From: Chloranthus sessilifolius
Taxonomy: Eukaryota; Streptophyta; Magnoliopsida; Chloranthales; Chloranthaceae
DNA length: 64,000 bases
Reading direction: 5' to 3'
Assembly: GCA_021018995.1 (NCBI GenBank)
Contig: CM037585.1
Coordinates: forward strand, 69,194,646-69,258,645
In this document: positions 1-12,059 of the stretch, piece by piece
How positions within the stretch are numbered: the first letter of the stretch is position 1
Layout of the letters: each line of letters begins with the position of its first letter
Notes under the pieces: generated by a model
Database searches by the model: none
What the model was told of the DNA's origin: nothing
Seen by the model: only the letters and a program-made list of their open reading frames with translations
Position numbers and translations under genes: made by a program

Positions 1-288
1 CAAGGTAAGTGTTGATAAAGGTAGATGCGTGACCGCTTAAGGACCCCATAGAAGAGGCCATCATTTCAAAGACAAGTAGCCAAAAAAAAAAAAAAATATT
101 CCCTGAATACCTTTACCCTTTTGCTACACACGTCGGGCCAAGAACCATTTCTTTCATATACCCCTCCCAAAAACATCAAAAAAAAAAGAAGAAGAGGAGA
201 AAAGAGAAATATGTTTAATACCAACAAAAAAGAAGGAGAAAAGAGAAAGGAAAATTCCAAAAAAAAAGAGAAGAAAAATCCAAACAAA

Positions 289-305
289 ATATATATATAT
301 ATATA
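289..305. repeat. (AT)n microsatellite
   Basis: A short uninterrupted AT dinucleotide run inside the A-rich spacer. A similar run lies at 1344-1364. Confidence 0.9.
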
Positions 306-681
306 GAAAAGCAAAACCCAAAAGCGGGGGATCAAGAATGAAAAAGAAACGACTGGGGCACGTACCGTAAAAATCCCCTGGAAAGGAAGAGGAATCACTG
401 AATCTGGAATTATCTCAAAGCTTAAATCCAAAATCTCATAAAAACCCAACCTGTTTGAGCCCCGGCCACATTCCAACCTAGAAGAAAGCCCTCTTTAAGG
501 TCCACAAGCAGTCATATCATCTGTTGCATCAGCACAAGCTGAGTTAACGGACCACACAGAACTTCATCCAGTCGGCTATAATGGAATCGATGTCCATGTT
601 GTGGCTTTTAGGTTCTTGAAGAAAGTAAGAAAAAAAAGGAAAGAAGAAAAAATTAATTTGAGTTCAAAGCAAGATGGACAT

Positions 682-885
682 GATGAAAACCCGCAAGGTC
701 ACCGCGGGTAAAATAGTGAACTCACGCGGACCAGGTGAAAACCTAAAAAGGCACCTGGGGTAAGAGAGCGAACCCATGGATGTAGTGAATACCCAAAAGG
801 GCGCTACAGGTAAAAACAGGGATGACAAGCATAGCGAAAACCCGTCTTGGGCGCTGTGAGCAAAAAAGTCAAGAAAAGAGAGATT
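682..885 (+). repeat. 50-bp tandem repeat, four degenerate units
   Basis: Units begin near 682, 735, 785 and 834, each with a GTGAAAACCC-like block followed about 12 bases later by a GGGTAAAA-like block. Spacing is 49-53 bp. It is non-coding and sits between the presumed pol end and the antisense genes of the Tat-like region. Confidence 0.7.
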
Positions 886-1170
886 AGGAGAGGATCTGTT
901 CTGGCCCGCCTATTTTAGTCTGAACCCCTTGAGCCTCTTCTCCCCTTTGCTGGGCCGCTCATGTTAAAAATTGGATCGGATCCTGATCAAGTATGTCGTC
1001 TCTACCACGTCATCTGACACATGACCAAAGATAAAGACAGAAGACTAATCAATCTCGGGGAAGCTGACCTTTCCATGTTTAAAAGAAAAACCTAAGCCTC
1101 ATGAACAGGGTTTGATCATGCTCAAAAAAGGACCCACCAGTTGGCCTTGTAAATACCGACATCACAAAAA

Positions 1171-1350
1171 GAGCCCCACACTATGTAGGAGAAAATTTTC
1201 AAAAAGATAATAGACTTTCCTTTTCCATAAAGAGCCTCACACTGTGTAGGAGAAAATTTCAAAAAAGATAATAGATTTTCCTTTTCCATAAAAGGCCTTA
1301 CGTTGCGAGACGTACGGAAGGAAATTCGAACACCAAAAAAAAAATATATA
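1171..1350 (+). repeat. 61-bp tandem repeat
   Basis: Two close copies start at 1171 and 1232 (GAGCCYCACACTRTGTAGGA, then a run of A and T), and a partial third starts near 1293. The period is 61 bp. The array is followed by an (AT)n run at 1344-1364. Confidence 0.75.
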
Positions 1351-1540
1351 TATATATATATATAATAGATTTCATTTCTTTTCTTACAGCGTTACGTATG
1401 AAGTGTCACGTCCCAAAAAGATAACAACATGACACACTTTCTATTTTCTGCCTTCTTTACAAGTATAAAAAAAAAAAAAAAGAGAAAAAAGAAAGAAAAA
1501 AAAGAAGAAACAACCCAAAAAGAAAAGAGATCTCTGTTAA

Positions 1541-1554
1541 GGGGCATCAGCCCC
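1541..1554 (-). terminator. Hairpin at the 3' end of the antisense gene
   Basis: GGGG (1541-1544), a six-base loop, then CCCC (1551-1554) lie just past the 3' end of the antisense DUF7745-like gene. Similar GC stems with short loops sit at 51146, 56008 and 57252 in the other Tat-like segment, three of which show compensating base changes. A role in 3' end formation is inference only. Confidence 0.35.
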
Positions 1555-3139
1555 CCCTCTGTGTATATGATCTATGGTATGTGCAGGAACAGGTCAGGGG
1601 CAGGGACCACGCTTCAAAGCACTGATCTCTACAAGGAGAGTCCTCACGGGCATTCCGATCAGACAACCACCTACCATGAAGACTCTTTTGCCACCTCCGT
1701 GAAGCGTCAACTACACTGCGAAACTCAGTCAAAAGCCCAGTCAACCGAAGAACCTCACTCTCGGCTGTAGCAACTCTCACCTCCGCAATCTCAGCTTTGG
1801 CCCTTTCCTTCTCCAAAGCCCCAGTCAAATCCAGCCTCTCTACAGAAAGAGATTCAATCCTAGTCCAGAGTATCGTTTCCTTGTATGGCTAGGGCCCCGT
1901 CTCTATCACATCTATCGAAACCAGGCTAGGGGCAGGTAAGTCCTCGGATGCCAGCCAAACCTTATAATCAGAAGAGAGAATGCCCCCCTGAACTAAGTTG
2001 CACATATGCGCCGATTGGCGGGTCTCCCAGACGGCTGCTACGCGGTCTAGGTCACTGAGAGAACCCTGAGAGAATATCAGAGAGCACAAGGGCGGCCTTA
2101 CAGTGCATGACACATGTTGGATATATCCGAATTGACGGAGCACCCGAGATGGGAAATAGTAGGTACTACCAATCAACCCCAAAAGTGTGATACCCTCACA
2201 ATCTCGAGAGCAGACAATCGGAAAGGTTTCGTCCATCCAGCGAAGTTGCCAAATAGACTCCACATTAGATAGCCACAGGCACAGTTCCTCGATACTCCCA
2301 TGGGGCAATTTCGAGCACCGGGTCAGAAAGCCCCGAGCCACATCCCCTCTTACCAAGCAAAATCTCAGCACGGGCCCCATGATAGCCAAATGCTCTCCTA
2401 GCCAAATCTGAATGAGGAGTGGACTCCCGCTAAGAATTCCAACCTGGCCTGAGGCCGAGGCATCCAGGCCCCGATACATCTCAGCTAGGACCAGGTGTAC
2501 CAGTGAACGACCTCCCTCCAATTCAATCAAGACATCGCATAACCCGAGGGAAAATGTCTTGCCCCCAGTAAAGAAGAGAACTTCCAATAGCAAATAAAGG
2601 GTAAAGGCCTTTACATTGAAAGGATCTCGGATAGGCAACTTTCGGAGACTCGAGTCACCAAAAAGTTCTCTCAGGAATTTCATCGAGCACCTGGTGGGCC
2701 CCCCGGCGAAGCCCTTCTCATACCCACCCTTTTTCAAACCGAGAACTGCATGGACCGCCTTTGCATACCCCAGTTTGGGCACCACTTTGGCAAGTCCCCA
2801 ATGCATCCTCAAGCCAGTAATAGAGGCTAGCTCTTCCAAGGTTGGGGTGAGCTCCCTGGACCCAAATCTGAAGACATGGGCCCTATGGTCCTACGACGCC
2901 TAAGCCGCTTGTAGGAGGTTGGGCAACAGAGGAATAGCAAGGAGAGAGGAAAGGCGGGATAACCCGAGGCAATCCAGAACAGCGAGCTCACCCTTAGCCA
3001 AGCTATCGCACCATTTTTGCAAAAAACTTGGCCCCGAGTCCAAACAGGGAAGTATACTAGCCCCAGCCCCCGTATGAGAATTTGGGCCAGGAAGCAGGTT
3101 CATTAACGTACAAAGATGTTCTTTATAAAAATCAGTCAA
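1547..3139 (-). pseudogene. Antisense DUF7745-like ORF of the Tat-lineage element
   Basis: This fossil coding region is read on the - strand, antisense to the surrounding Tat-like element. The translation around 2839-2890 reads as a FRFGSRELTPTLEE-type motif. It is followed by segments resembling the plant DUF7745 family, such as a HLVLAEMYRGLD stretch and a PLLIQIWLGEHL stretch. This family is common in antisense extra ORFs of plant Ty3 elements. The C-terminal part (1547-1828) is rich in Glu, Arg, Ala and Leu and looks like a coiled coil. The frame is broken in a few places. A pair of 47-bp palindromic repeats lies 137-204 bp upstream of its 5' end, at the expected promoter position. The family call rests on motif memory; the antisense location is clear. 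Confidence 0.55.
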
Positions 3140-3275
3140 TGTAGGGCGATGGATTCGCTTGTAAAAATATAAAAAAAAAAGGGGGGGGGGGCAAAAAGGC
3201 CAAGTCTAGATGAAAAGAGAGGGAAAGAGGGCCAGGTTCGGGTCATGAAGAACCCCGTTGAGCCCAGTTATATGA

Positions 3276-3343
3276 GGCATATATATTATATACACCAAGG
3301 CAAAATTTTAAATATTTTGCCAGACTTATATAATATATACGCC
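3276..3343. repeat. Two units of a 47-bp palindromic repeat
   Basis: Two 21-bp cores start at 3276 and 3323, exactly 47 bp apart. The consensus core has arms GGCGTATATA and TATATACGCC around one central base. The first copy differs at both CpG sites, the second in its left arm. The pair lies upstream of the antisense DUF7745-like gene and belongs to the same family as the repeats at 24253-24320 and 26910-27125. Confidence 0.85.
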
Positions 3344-3838
3344 CAACTAAAATTGTAGGGAAGTGTGGCTCCCCTCACATTGGTCCATTTTTTACTTCCC
3401 CCAAGAGAGGGACGGGTTTCGCTTGGCCTACTTTTTTATCCCAGGGCAGCCCACAGTCGGGCACTCTCACACACCCATGGGAAATCCACGGATGATGCAG
3501 TATTCGTGGGTCATATGCGGAGGATCATATGCGGGCTCAATCTCATCATTGGAGGGGCTTTGGCCCGCTTCATGCCAAAGAAAAGGAACCCATAAAAGCG
3601 GAGAGATAACCAAACAGAGTGTTCATATAAACCATAAAAATCATAAAACCATTCAAAAAATTTTGTTGTTTAAAAGATTACATATTTCCCAATAAACAAA
3701 AGTCTAAATTGTTTCAATGTTTTAAATTTTCAGAAAATAAACTAGTCTTGCGCAGCCCCCTTCGACTTCTTCGGGTGCCGGGTCGCGCTTTGAAAAGTAC
3801 GAGTCTCTCCCACCCGAGTGCACGCCTGAGAGATGCGG
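3344..3838. other. Spacer between two antisense genes
   Basis: No independent gene is seen. The first half is the presumed upstream region of the antisense DUF7745-like gene. The stretch from about 3740 to 3838 is GC-richer and is probably the 3' end of the antisense plant-mobile-domain gene, whose body lies beyond the Athila insertion at 21501-24128. Confidence 0.45.
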
Positions 3839-3843
3839 CCGAG
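3839..3843. repeat. Target-site duplication CCGAG (left copy)
   Basis: CCGAG directly abuts the left LTR of the minus-strand Athila element. The identical CCGAG follows the right LTR at 21496-21500. A perfect 5-bp duplication is the length typical of Ty3/gypsy integrase and fixes both ends of the element. Confidence 0.95.
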
Positions 3844-6310
3844 TGTTAGGATATTTTAAGTGCTAGCTATTGACTTTATTGGAGACAGTGCTAAGAATGG
3901 GGTGAATGAAAGGTGGAGTGAAAACTACGGAGCAGCAAGCCTAAAATATACAGTCCTACAAGATACAGGGCCTGTTGTAGCAAGTTTTGATAAGAAAGAG
4001 TTTGTCCCACAGGGAAGGTTGATCTAAAGCTCCAAGGAAGCTATCTTTAGTAGGATCTCTAGATCTGACTACAGATCTAGCAATCCTAAATGGGAGGGGA
4101 TTTACGGTCACTATAATCTAAATCCTAAGGTAACTTAATGTCATAGAAAGGGTTAAGAAAGAGGGTGGAGTGTGAGAAAATAAATATAAAAGGGTGAGAA
4201 GTACGTTATTAGGTACAGATCAAATGGGTCTTATAACTCAGACTCAGATCTGCTACTATAGAAGTCCTGTCCAATGACTACATTATCACCAAAGAAGAGA
4301 AAGGATCCAACTCACCCCTGTGCCATGATCCAATCCCTTATGGCTATAACCTGTCCACTTAAATGGTCACAGACTATCCAATAGGGGAACCACAATCCAG
4401 AGATGGGTCAAAACAAGATTATCATTGTAGGCACTACTTCATCCAGGCTACAAGCTCAAGAATCCATAGAAACCTTAACCTCTAAAGTTTTGTGTGTGGG
4501 GCTAGGCCTACAAAGTGCACGAGCCTAGACACACAGGACCAGCAAGAGTTTGAGTACTAACTTTTAAGCTTGGTTGTTCACTATTTTAGAAAGACAGCAG
4601 TGATCCAGTCACAAGTCTACAATTTCTACACCCAAATTAGATCTGCAATCTGATGGTGGGTCTATACAAATATAGGGGAGTCTGTCTCTGCACAATCTCT
4701 CACAAGGCTACAAGCACAAGTGCAGAGAAGAAGAATCTGTCTTAGTTCTGTGAATTGGCTTCACCCTAGGGCTATAATCTGTCCACTTGAATGCTAACAG
4801 ACTATCCACAGAGGCTATCCTCCTCACAGAGATCTAAGACATAACAAGAACATTGCTGCCACCACCAGGTTCACAGGGCTACCTGCGTAAGCTCCCATGG
4901 GAATTCAGATTTAGTGGATCCTATGGTGGGAGAAGGCCTGCAATGTGCCTAACCTGGACACACAGGTCACTTGGATCTAAATAAAACCTTAAAAGCAATC
5001 CTCCATTGCTTACAAAATAACTTAGCAATGGAGGATCTCAAGGTAGCAGCCTTGTACAGCACAATGCACAACAAAAACACCATCCCATACATGCAACAGA
5101 TCCTATTACAAAAACTCCATTAAAATCTATACCAAATAATCATACAAAAGGCATAGCCAGCAAGTGTTGGACTATGGAGAGAAGGAAATAGGAAAATGAA
5201 AACTCCTAAACCCTAACCTTAGCCTACTGTAATTTCTACAGTGATTTCAAGAAGAAGCACAGAAGTCCAAAACCAAAGTCGATAAAAAAAAAGTCCTTTA
5301 AACCTAAGCTAGGCTTAGGCTTATATAGCAGTCGGTTCTCTCTAAATTTGGGTTAGGAAAACCCTAATTTCATCAATGCAATTGTAGCCCATTCTTGTCC
5401 CTTAGATGCCTCGGGGCATGTGCATAGAGATTAGAGCATTGGAGTGCGTGCCCTAATCGCTGGAGATTCCTAGATTGCCCTTGCAGAAGTGGGGAGAAGT
5501 TTAGAACCCGATCCTCGCTGGGTAGAAAAGGTTTACAGGTCTTACCGCGTGGTAGAATAGGTGTCGCGGGGTTGCTTTGACTTGAAGCTCTTGCAGTCGC
5601 GAGGTTGGTACTTGGGTCATCGCGGGGATGGTTTGGTCATCGCGGGATTGGTTTTTCCATTTGAATAACGCGGGAATTGCGCGCACAGTTTGATCCTGAT
5701 GAATCTCGCAGTGATCCTTGCGAAGAGAACAATGTACATAGGCTTCTGAATCGCGCGAGCAGTTCCTTGAAAGTATGTGTCCCACGCCCATTGCACGACA
5801 GCCGCGTGCTGGAATGCCTGGAGCTCTCTCTATTCAGTGAATCGCACGAAGGTTGAAGACTCATCTCTTGAGCTGCGCGAGACAGCGTGAGTGCTTCGTG
5901 GGCGCTTAAGAGTGAGCCTCGCGAGAACCGTGCGGAGTATACTTTTTACTCCTTGCTGACATCCATCGGTGTGCAAATGGCGCGGGGACTGCGCTACCGG
6001 TTGGGTTGTTCCCTTCAGAAGCCCGCGATAATTGCGCGATGTATTCTTTCTGATTTGATTGAGCCCTGTGACATTTGCACGAGGCATTCTCCTTGATTTG
6101 TTTACGCTGCCTTTTTGACCAATTCTCGATCTGGGTTTAACCTTCACACCGAGGGCTTACGGTTAAATAGGCTTCTTGGCATGGTTAGGGGTTTATTTAC
6201 AGCTACTGCTTATTACCTACAGAATAGACTAAAACACTTTTATTAAATGATTAAGGGTTTAACAGAGATTACGTTAAGGGGTGAAAAATGGTACTTTTCA
6301 GGTCTTAACA
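3844..6310 (-). repeat. 3' LTR of the minus-strand Athila
   Basis: This 2467-bp LTR aligns along its whole length with 19010-21495. It begins with TGTTAGGATA and ends with CTTAACA on the + strand. Read on the - strand it starts TGTTAAG, just after the polypurine tract. It contains the U3 short-motif array (5480-6150) and a TATA-like TTATATA (5321-5327). Confidence 0.95.
5480..6150. repeat. Short-motif array (GAATCGCGCGAG type) in LTR U3
   Basis: Many irregularly spaced copies of a GAATCGCGCGAG or GAATCTCGCGAC-like motif and shorter CGCGAG/CGCGGG pieces occur here, on both strands. The matching array in the 5' LTR is at 20640-21270, and the same motif family fills 12060-12790 just ahead of the 3' ORF. 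In the element's own orientation this array lies about 160-830 bp into U3. Confidence 0.7.
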
Positions 6311-6325
6311 CACCCCCAAACCTAA
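6311..6325 (-). other. Polypurine tract of the minus-strand Athila
   Basis: Read on the - strand, TTAGGTTTGGGGGTG ends exactly at the start of the 3' LTR. This purine-rich tract is the expected primer for plus-strand DNA synthesis. The same sequence abuts the 3' LTR of the other Athila element (40147-40159), and a near-copy occurs internally at 7915-7935. Confidence 0.9.
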
Positions 6326-7914
6326 TCTTTGCTAGTCCCTTAGCAAAGCTGTAATTAAATGCCACTTTCGTAGGGATCACGGGTACATTTAGCATATGTA
6401 CCAAGCCTTTTAAACCCCTAGGATATCCCTAGTGGAGGAGTGAAGTCTCCTGAGGGTTTCCAGTGAAGACACCCACAAACTTCACCATTAGGACAGTTAA
6501 GTATAGTGCAGTTAATGACAACACAGATTTAAATGTACAAAGCTTCATTCCACACCCATTCTTTTAACACTTAGAGGAAACTGCAGCAATGTTGTAGGCC
6601 ATTTAAAACTTAGAAGTTAACATTTGTTTGCATAACTACCATTCACCTAACATTAGAGATTCATTGGGTTTAAATCAATACCCAGCTTGCCTTAAATTCG
6701 AAATTCAGGTTGGATACAATCCTAATGAAGTCAAAATTTAGACCCAATTCTTACTAGGGCTACCTATCAACATTAATAATCTGAGGGTGTTCACATTCAC
6801 AACAACTCAAGAGCGGTTACAGACCCCAAATTGACCTGCAAGCATGAGCATAGGCAGAGCTTCTAATTTCTGATATCTTCAAGAATTTTCACCATAGATT
6901 GGACAACTCCTCATCTCCACATGACAGCTCATTTAACTTTGGATCCACAAGGTCTTTTTGAATGGGTTGTAATGTGACTTATGGCTGAGGGATGTAAAGA
7001 ATAAAGGGACAAAAAGGAAATCCAAATTAAGAAATTAGCAAGGAGTGATTCATGACTTCACAACCTTCATTTCAGCAAAAACTTCATCGTTCTTTTTATA
7101 TTTCAGACTCAAAGTGGCCAGCTTCTCATCTTCTTTTCCATTTCCAGATGATGTTGTTTTCTAGACTTCTCTTTCTTTTTCTCTTTTTGTTTTTATCCAT
7201 TCTTTTGATGAACAGCCACACAACTGCCATTGATGCACAGTTGTTCACAAGTTGCTTTTTCTTCACCTTCCACAGAATGTTTGACCATTCTCAGTATCTT
7301 CAACTCCTTCTCCTTTACCTTCTGAATTCTCAGAGTGAGGGTAAGGTTGACTCAGGTCATGAGGTTAAGGTGCAAGTGTTCTAGTATTTGTGAAAGAAAA
7401 GTATGATTTTAAGGCTTAACTAATGTATGCAAAAGGGCAGATTTTAAAAGGTTGGATTTTCAGGCTCAAACTGTCCAAATGAGGGCCTTGGATCATTTCC
7501 TTAGTTTCATGAGTGTTGTCAATTAGTTTTGATTTGGAGGTGCACAACTTCTAATGAGAAAGTCTTGATTCAATCAGTCCTTAGAGCAGAAATAATGCCA
7601 AAAACACTCTTCAAAAGAAAATGATGGGCCCAAATCTCACTAGGTATGGTCATCAAATTTAACCCATGGGGTGTATTTTCATCTGTTTCTCTCCTCTTAG
7701 GTTCACTGGGTACTAACTGAAATTTTTTTTCTAATATTAGCGTCATGGTGGTGTCAAGATTTTTAACTTTTTCTGTTTCAGAAAGTCTACAAAAATATTT
7801 AAATTTTTACAAGTTTCCTCATTGCATCAAGTTAAGTGGAAATTAATTTTATTCATCCCATTTTTACCACCATTACTGCACTAAAATTAACTGTTCTATT
7901 GGCAGACCTATACC
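6326..7914 (-). other. Athila 3' non-coding region
   Basis: No coding region is supported. The stretch is alignable in blocks with 38513-40146 of the plus-strand Athila, for example the block around 6395-6470 with the one around 39990-40070. It is therefore a conserved part of the family, not unrelated filler. The reading frame at 7052-7384 on the + strand is a Leu/Phe-rich shadow of low-complexity T-rich sequence. Confidence 0.6.
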
Positions 7915-7935
7915 GCCACACCCCAAACCATGAGG
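7915..7935 (-). other. Internal polypurine-tract-like copy
   Basis: On the - strand this reads CCTCATGGTTTGGGGTGTGG, nearly repeating the true polypurine tract 1.6 kb away at 6311-6325. It is preceded by a GTGAGGACACTG-type block. The same arrangement is found at 38480-38512 in the plus-strand Athila, so it is a shared family feature. Confidence 0.65.
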
Positions 7936-8880
7936 AGCAGTGTCCTCACTGGTTCAAAGGTGAGAAAATTCAGTAGATTCCAGTCAGAGAAATAAAAATA
8001 AACACAGAAGAAGTTAGAGAAACAGAAAATGCTAACTGAACAGTGTGGAACTAAATGAGACTTTCATTAAAATAAAAAGAAAAGATTACAAAAAGATGGA
8101 AAAAGAAAAGACAAAATGGGGGGTGGGGAAATGGTTCAAGGGAGAGTCGATGGGGGAGGGTTTGAGGAAGATGGTGGGGGAGATGCAGGTGGATCCATTT
8201 TTTTCTTCTTCTTCTCTCTCTTCTCCCTTTTCCTCTTTTTCTTTTCCTCCTTGGCGAAGATCCTCTGAACCTCGTCATACTCATCCCAGAGAAATTGTAA
8301 TGGGTCCGGCTCCTTAGGCGGTGGGGGATCCTCCCAGATGGGGTAGAATTTAATGGGGAAACCGAAGGGTTTGTCAGCCGCCATGGTTGTGAGGAGGGCC
8401 AGACAACTGGGGCAGAAGAGAAAGGATGAGACGAAAAGGAAGTAATGGCCTATTTAAAAGATTTCGGTGGTGAAAAATGAAACAGCACATTGAAAGTTTT
8501 GTCCCATTCCAAGATTGGCAATAAATTGTGAATGGTTGGGGAGTGGAGAATCGCACAACCGAGTATGGGAAAAGAGAGTGCGCAATAAATGAGGGTCTAA
8601 AGATAGGCGTGGGATACAAGGGGATCCTGTGTATCGTGCAGCTGCACAGTGGAAATTGTGGAATCCCCTAGCAATTGACATCGAATCGACCATGCACATG
8701 AATTCATATTTGAAATGATTATAGCCACCCTACAAACATCTCCCATGACAAAATTTAAAGAAATGAAGATGGAAATAGAAAAGCACACATAACAGATCAA
8801 TAGAATACAAAGAAGAAAAATTATATTAACTGAAAAACATGTACAATGGTAATTATAATCTAAGTACAATCTAAGCTACT

Positions 8881-11800
8881 CTAAGAGGAAGCATCTGAAT
8901 CTGAATCGATAAAGAAATCCCAGCCCATCTTCTTAGCATGTGCCCTAAGGGCAGGTTTGTCCAGTTTCTTCTTTGCCTCCCTTTCCTTTTTTGCTTCGGC
9001 TGGTGTTTTCTTGGCAATTGGAGCTTTAGGGGCCCTCACCCGTACTTTTGGTTGCTTGGGTAATTTTGGTTCGTTGGGTTCTTGAGGGGCTTTTCCTTTC
9101 CTCTTTGCAGGGGGGGTTGCAGGGGATTTGCCTTTGGCTTCCTCAGTGGGGACCACAGGGGATTTCCCTTTTGCTTTGGACTCAGGCTGGCCAGGGGAAT
9201 ATGTCTCCTCAGACTGGGCAGCTGGCTCTTTGCAAATTTTTATAGATGCAGCTTTGGGAGTAGTCCTCTTAGCAGTGACTTTCCTCTGCTTAGGATAAGT
9301 TTGCTCTTGTGGAGGTGCAGCAAAGGCCTTGGTAGGTGGAGGCTGCTCTGGAAGAGGTGATGGAGGAGGGGCAGCTAGGGCCTTTCCATTTTCTTGCTAG
9401 GTCTTTGGTTGAGCCTCCTCAGATTAGGCAGCTATAGATGGAGTAGCTGTAGGCTCTGGGTCTGGCATGTGAACAGAGAGTGGGGTGGGCTGCAGAGGAG
9501 CATTTCTAGCAGTAGCCAATGCGGATTCCAATGAGGCTATTTGAATTTAGTGTTTGAGGAGGTCAGTCTCATGGATATCCTTTTAGATGCTGAAGATCTC
9601 CTAGGCATTTTTGAGTCTCTTTTCAAACATTCTGTCCTGCGCCTTCTCTGTAGCAGCATTTGCTTTCTCCAGCTCCCAATTCAACTCATGGTAAGTAGCT
9701 GAAGCCTTGGCCTTCTGGTAGGCTTCCAAAATGTTAGTCCACCCCAAGGAGATGCCCAGAAGTTGCTTTCTGTGGACCTCCTTCATTTTATCGATCTGCT
9801 CCAGTAGGGGGGTCTCAATGGATTGACGAAGTTTGGCCATGCCCCGCAGGACATCCTTCTTAAGGTATGCATTATCCCTCATGTGATGGAGGATGGTGAG
9901 GTAGGGAGTGCTGTAAAAAAAATGTTTGGGTGCGATGGGCAGATAGGAAGTGGAAGGAGCAAACTGTGATTGGTCCTGGAGGGGGAAGGGGGGGTAACAG
10001 TGGGTAAGTCTATTTGTGGGGGAGGGTATAAGTTCCGGGTTTTGTTTATGTAGATTTGTCGTGAATGTGGGAGGGGTAGGATAAGAGGGGGATGGAGGGT
10101 ATAGGGGAAAGGAAATGGTAAGGTCAAGAGGAGCAGGGGTGATGGGGGGAAATGGGAATGGTGAAAGGGATGAAAGGAAATGGGTGGGTTGGGTGTGTAA
10201 AGGGAATTATGGGTGTTGGATGGGGTGGGGAGTCAGGGATGGTGTCAGTTTGGGTATGGTTGTCAGTGTAAAGGACCAGGGGGGTTGTAGTGGGTTGTTG
10301 AGGGATGTGTGGGTTGTTGAATGTCTGTATGGTGGATTGGATGGCGATGAGTTCAGTCAGCATCTGGTTTTATTTTTAGGTAGTGGTGGATAATTGGACT
10401 TGGATATCTTGGATAAGGGATAGGATAAGTGTCAGTGTGTCAGGGCTGGGAGGTTGAGTCTGTGAAGAAGAGGGCACTGGTTGGAAAGGTGAGGAAGGTG
10501 CATGATGGAAAGTGGAAGGAGGGGAAAAGTGGGGTTCTGGGGAGTAATGTTGTGATGTAGTTGGGGACTCTGGGAGAGGGGTGTAGTGGGTAGGCATTGT
10601 GTCAAGGAAGGTAGACAAAAAGGCTTGGAATCCTATGGTGGTGTTAAGGGTTAAGTCAATGTCTATGAGTGGGGATGTAGTAGGTATGGCAGGGGTGGTG
10701 GTTTCGTCAAGGTGAGTTATGTCAATGGAGACAGAAGGGATTGAGGATGGTGTCTGGGAGATGGTGGGAAGGGCTGTCAAGTTTATGTATAGCTGATGGG
10801 GGTATTGGGGCTGTGTACTGAGGTAAGGTAGGGGATGGGGAGTCCTCCTAGGTACCAATCACAGGCGAAGGGGGAGTGGGCATAGATGATGAGGACAGAG
10901 GAGGGTGAGAGAGAGATGGAAGAGGGATAGTGGATGCAGGAGGAGAATGTGGTGGGGAAATGGGTGCTGCTGCAGTAGTGGTGGGAACAAGCTCTTGGAG
11001 CAACTCCGTGGTAGCAAGGGTAGATCTTATTCCAGCTGCTGCTTCTGCTTGCTTGGGAAGGGCCTGAGCCTCAGCTTTCTTCTTCTTCTTCTGGGCCTCC
11101 ATCAAGCTCCTGCTGATTCCCCATTGCCTCTTGGCAAAGGTAGTAGGGGCAAGGGTGGTGGTCTGCTCAATTTTTTCTATCTTGTACCACCCCTTGAGTA
11201 GCAGCAGGGTAATGATTCTGGCATAGGGTAGTGTGTGAGGCTTCTTTTTTTGCCCTATCTTCTCCACTATGCCTTTCATTGCCTCGAATATGAGCCAGGC
11301 CGCATGGAAGCCATGGCCAAGAGAGAACGAATAAACAACATCGACAATGGGAGTTCTCCTCTCCTGCTGATGTCCTGAGCAGTATATGTTCTTTCGCAAG
11401 ACTTGGTCTATGAAGAGGAGTTCAGGTGCCAATTCTCTCCTTCTAATCGAATCCCCTGTGGCATTTAAACCTCTAGTTAAGGCCCGTACAATTGTATCAA
11501 TTGATGCACTCAGGGGGGGTCATATCCATAGCTAAAGTTGAATGCGGCTGGGATGCCCAAAACTTCAGCAATCACCTTGGGGCTCACTAACATATCAAAG
11601 TCGTCAATCAGCACCAGCAAGCAAGCTTGTCCATCCTTATCCTTCTTGACCCTGATATGTTGATAAAACAGTTGTACTAGCCTAGGGTAGGCTAGTGCTA
11701 GAATACCTCTCATCAAGGGTGTCAGGCCCGCTTTGATAATAAATTACACAACAGGGGCAAAGAGAGGTTCCTTCTCAAAAAATAGTAGGTCAAAATCTGT

Positions 11801-12004
11801 CTCATGCTCCAATGGGATTGAAACCATGAGCTCAGAAGGAGTAAAAAACTTAGGGGTTGGTTCCTCCGCCTCCTCAACCACTTTCCTCCCTCTTTTGGGT
11901 GACTTTGAAGTCTTGCCCTTCTTAGGGGTGGTCTCAGCAGGGGCCTTATCCTTCCCCTTTCTCTTATGTGCACTCTTTGGAGCCATTTCAAACTCTATCT
12001 TCAA
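8881..12004 (-). pseudogene. Athila 3' extra ORF region (putative plant transposon-protein type)
   Basis: A fossil coding region in the position where Athila elements carry their extra 3' ORF, sometimes called env-like. Read on the - strand it holds a basic N-terminal part (11744-12004). A domain at 10848-11716 follows, with motifs such as VIAEVLGIP and an LFIDQVLRKNIYCSGHQQE stretch, resembling the putative plant transposon protein family (Transposase_32-like). Next come a Ser/Pro/Thr-rich linker (10376-10858) and a coiled-coil-like segment (9601-9882). The Lys/Pro/Ala-rich tail (8881-9156) ends in an acidic Asp/Ser cluster. No signal peptide or membrane segment supports an envelope protein. 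The frame is broken in several places. The plus-strand Athila has the same module order at 35800-38135. Confidence 0.65.
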
Positions 12005-12059
12005 ATATGAGAAATGGAAATCGAGATCTAAGTGCCTACCCTAAACTCCTAGGGTTTGG

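Larger units (their letters stand above)
1..1540 (+). other. Tat-lineage post-pol spacer (no gene)
   Basis: No convincing coding region is seen here. The stretch is purine-rich, with long A runs, and carries two short tandem arrays (listed separately). The short reading frames in it are low-complexity Lys/Glu or Phe/Leu translations of A/T tracts. Its position just before two antisense genes, and the repeated GTGAAAACCC-type units, resemble the segment that follows integrase in Tat-lineage Ty3 elements. The pol region itself would lie left of the window. Confidence 0.5.

Noticed and set aside
66-476. Minus-strand frame rich in Phe, Leu and Tyr
   Set aside because: It is the translation of A-rich low-complexity sequence on the other strand; no domain.
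7052-7384. Plus-strand frame with hydrophobic stretches
   Set aside because: Antisense to the Athila 3' non-coding region; the hydrophobic run comes from a CT-rich tract.
8045-8699. Several overlapping frames on both strands
   Set aside because: Low-complexity Lys/Arg/Glu or Phe/Pro translations within the Athila, with no support from the sister element. A minus-strand frame near 8136-8384 could be part of the 3' region but shows no domain.
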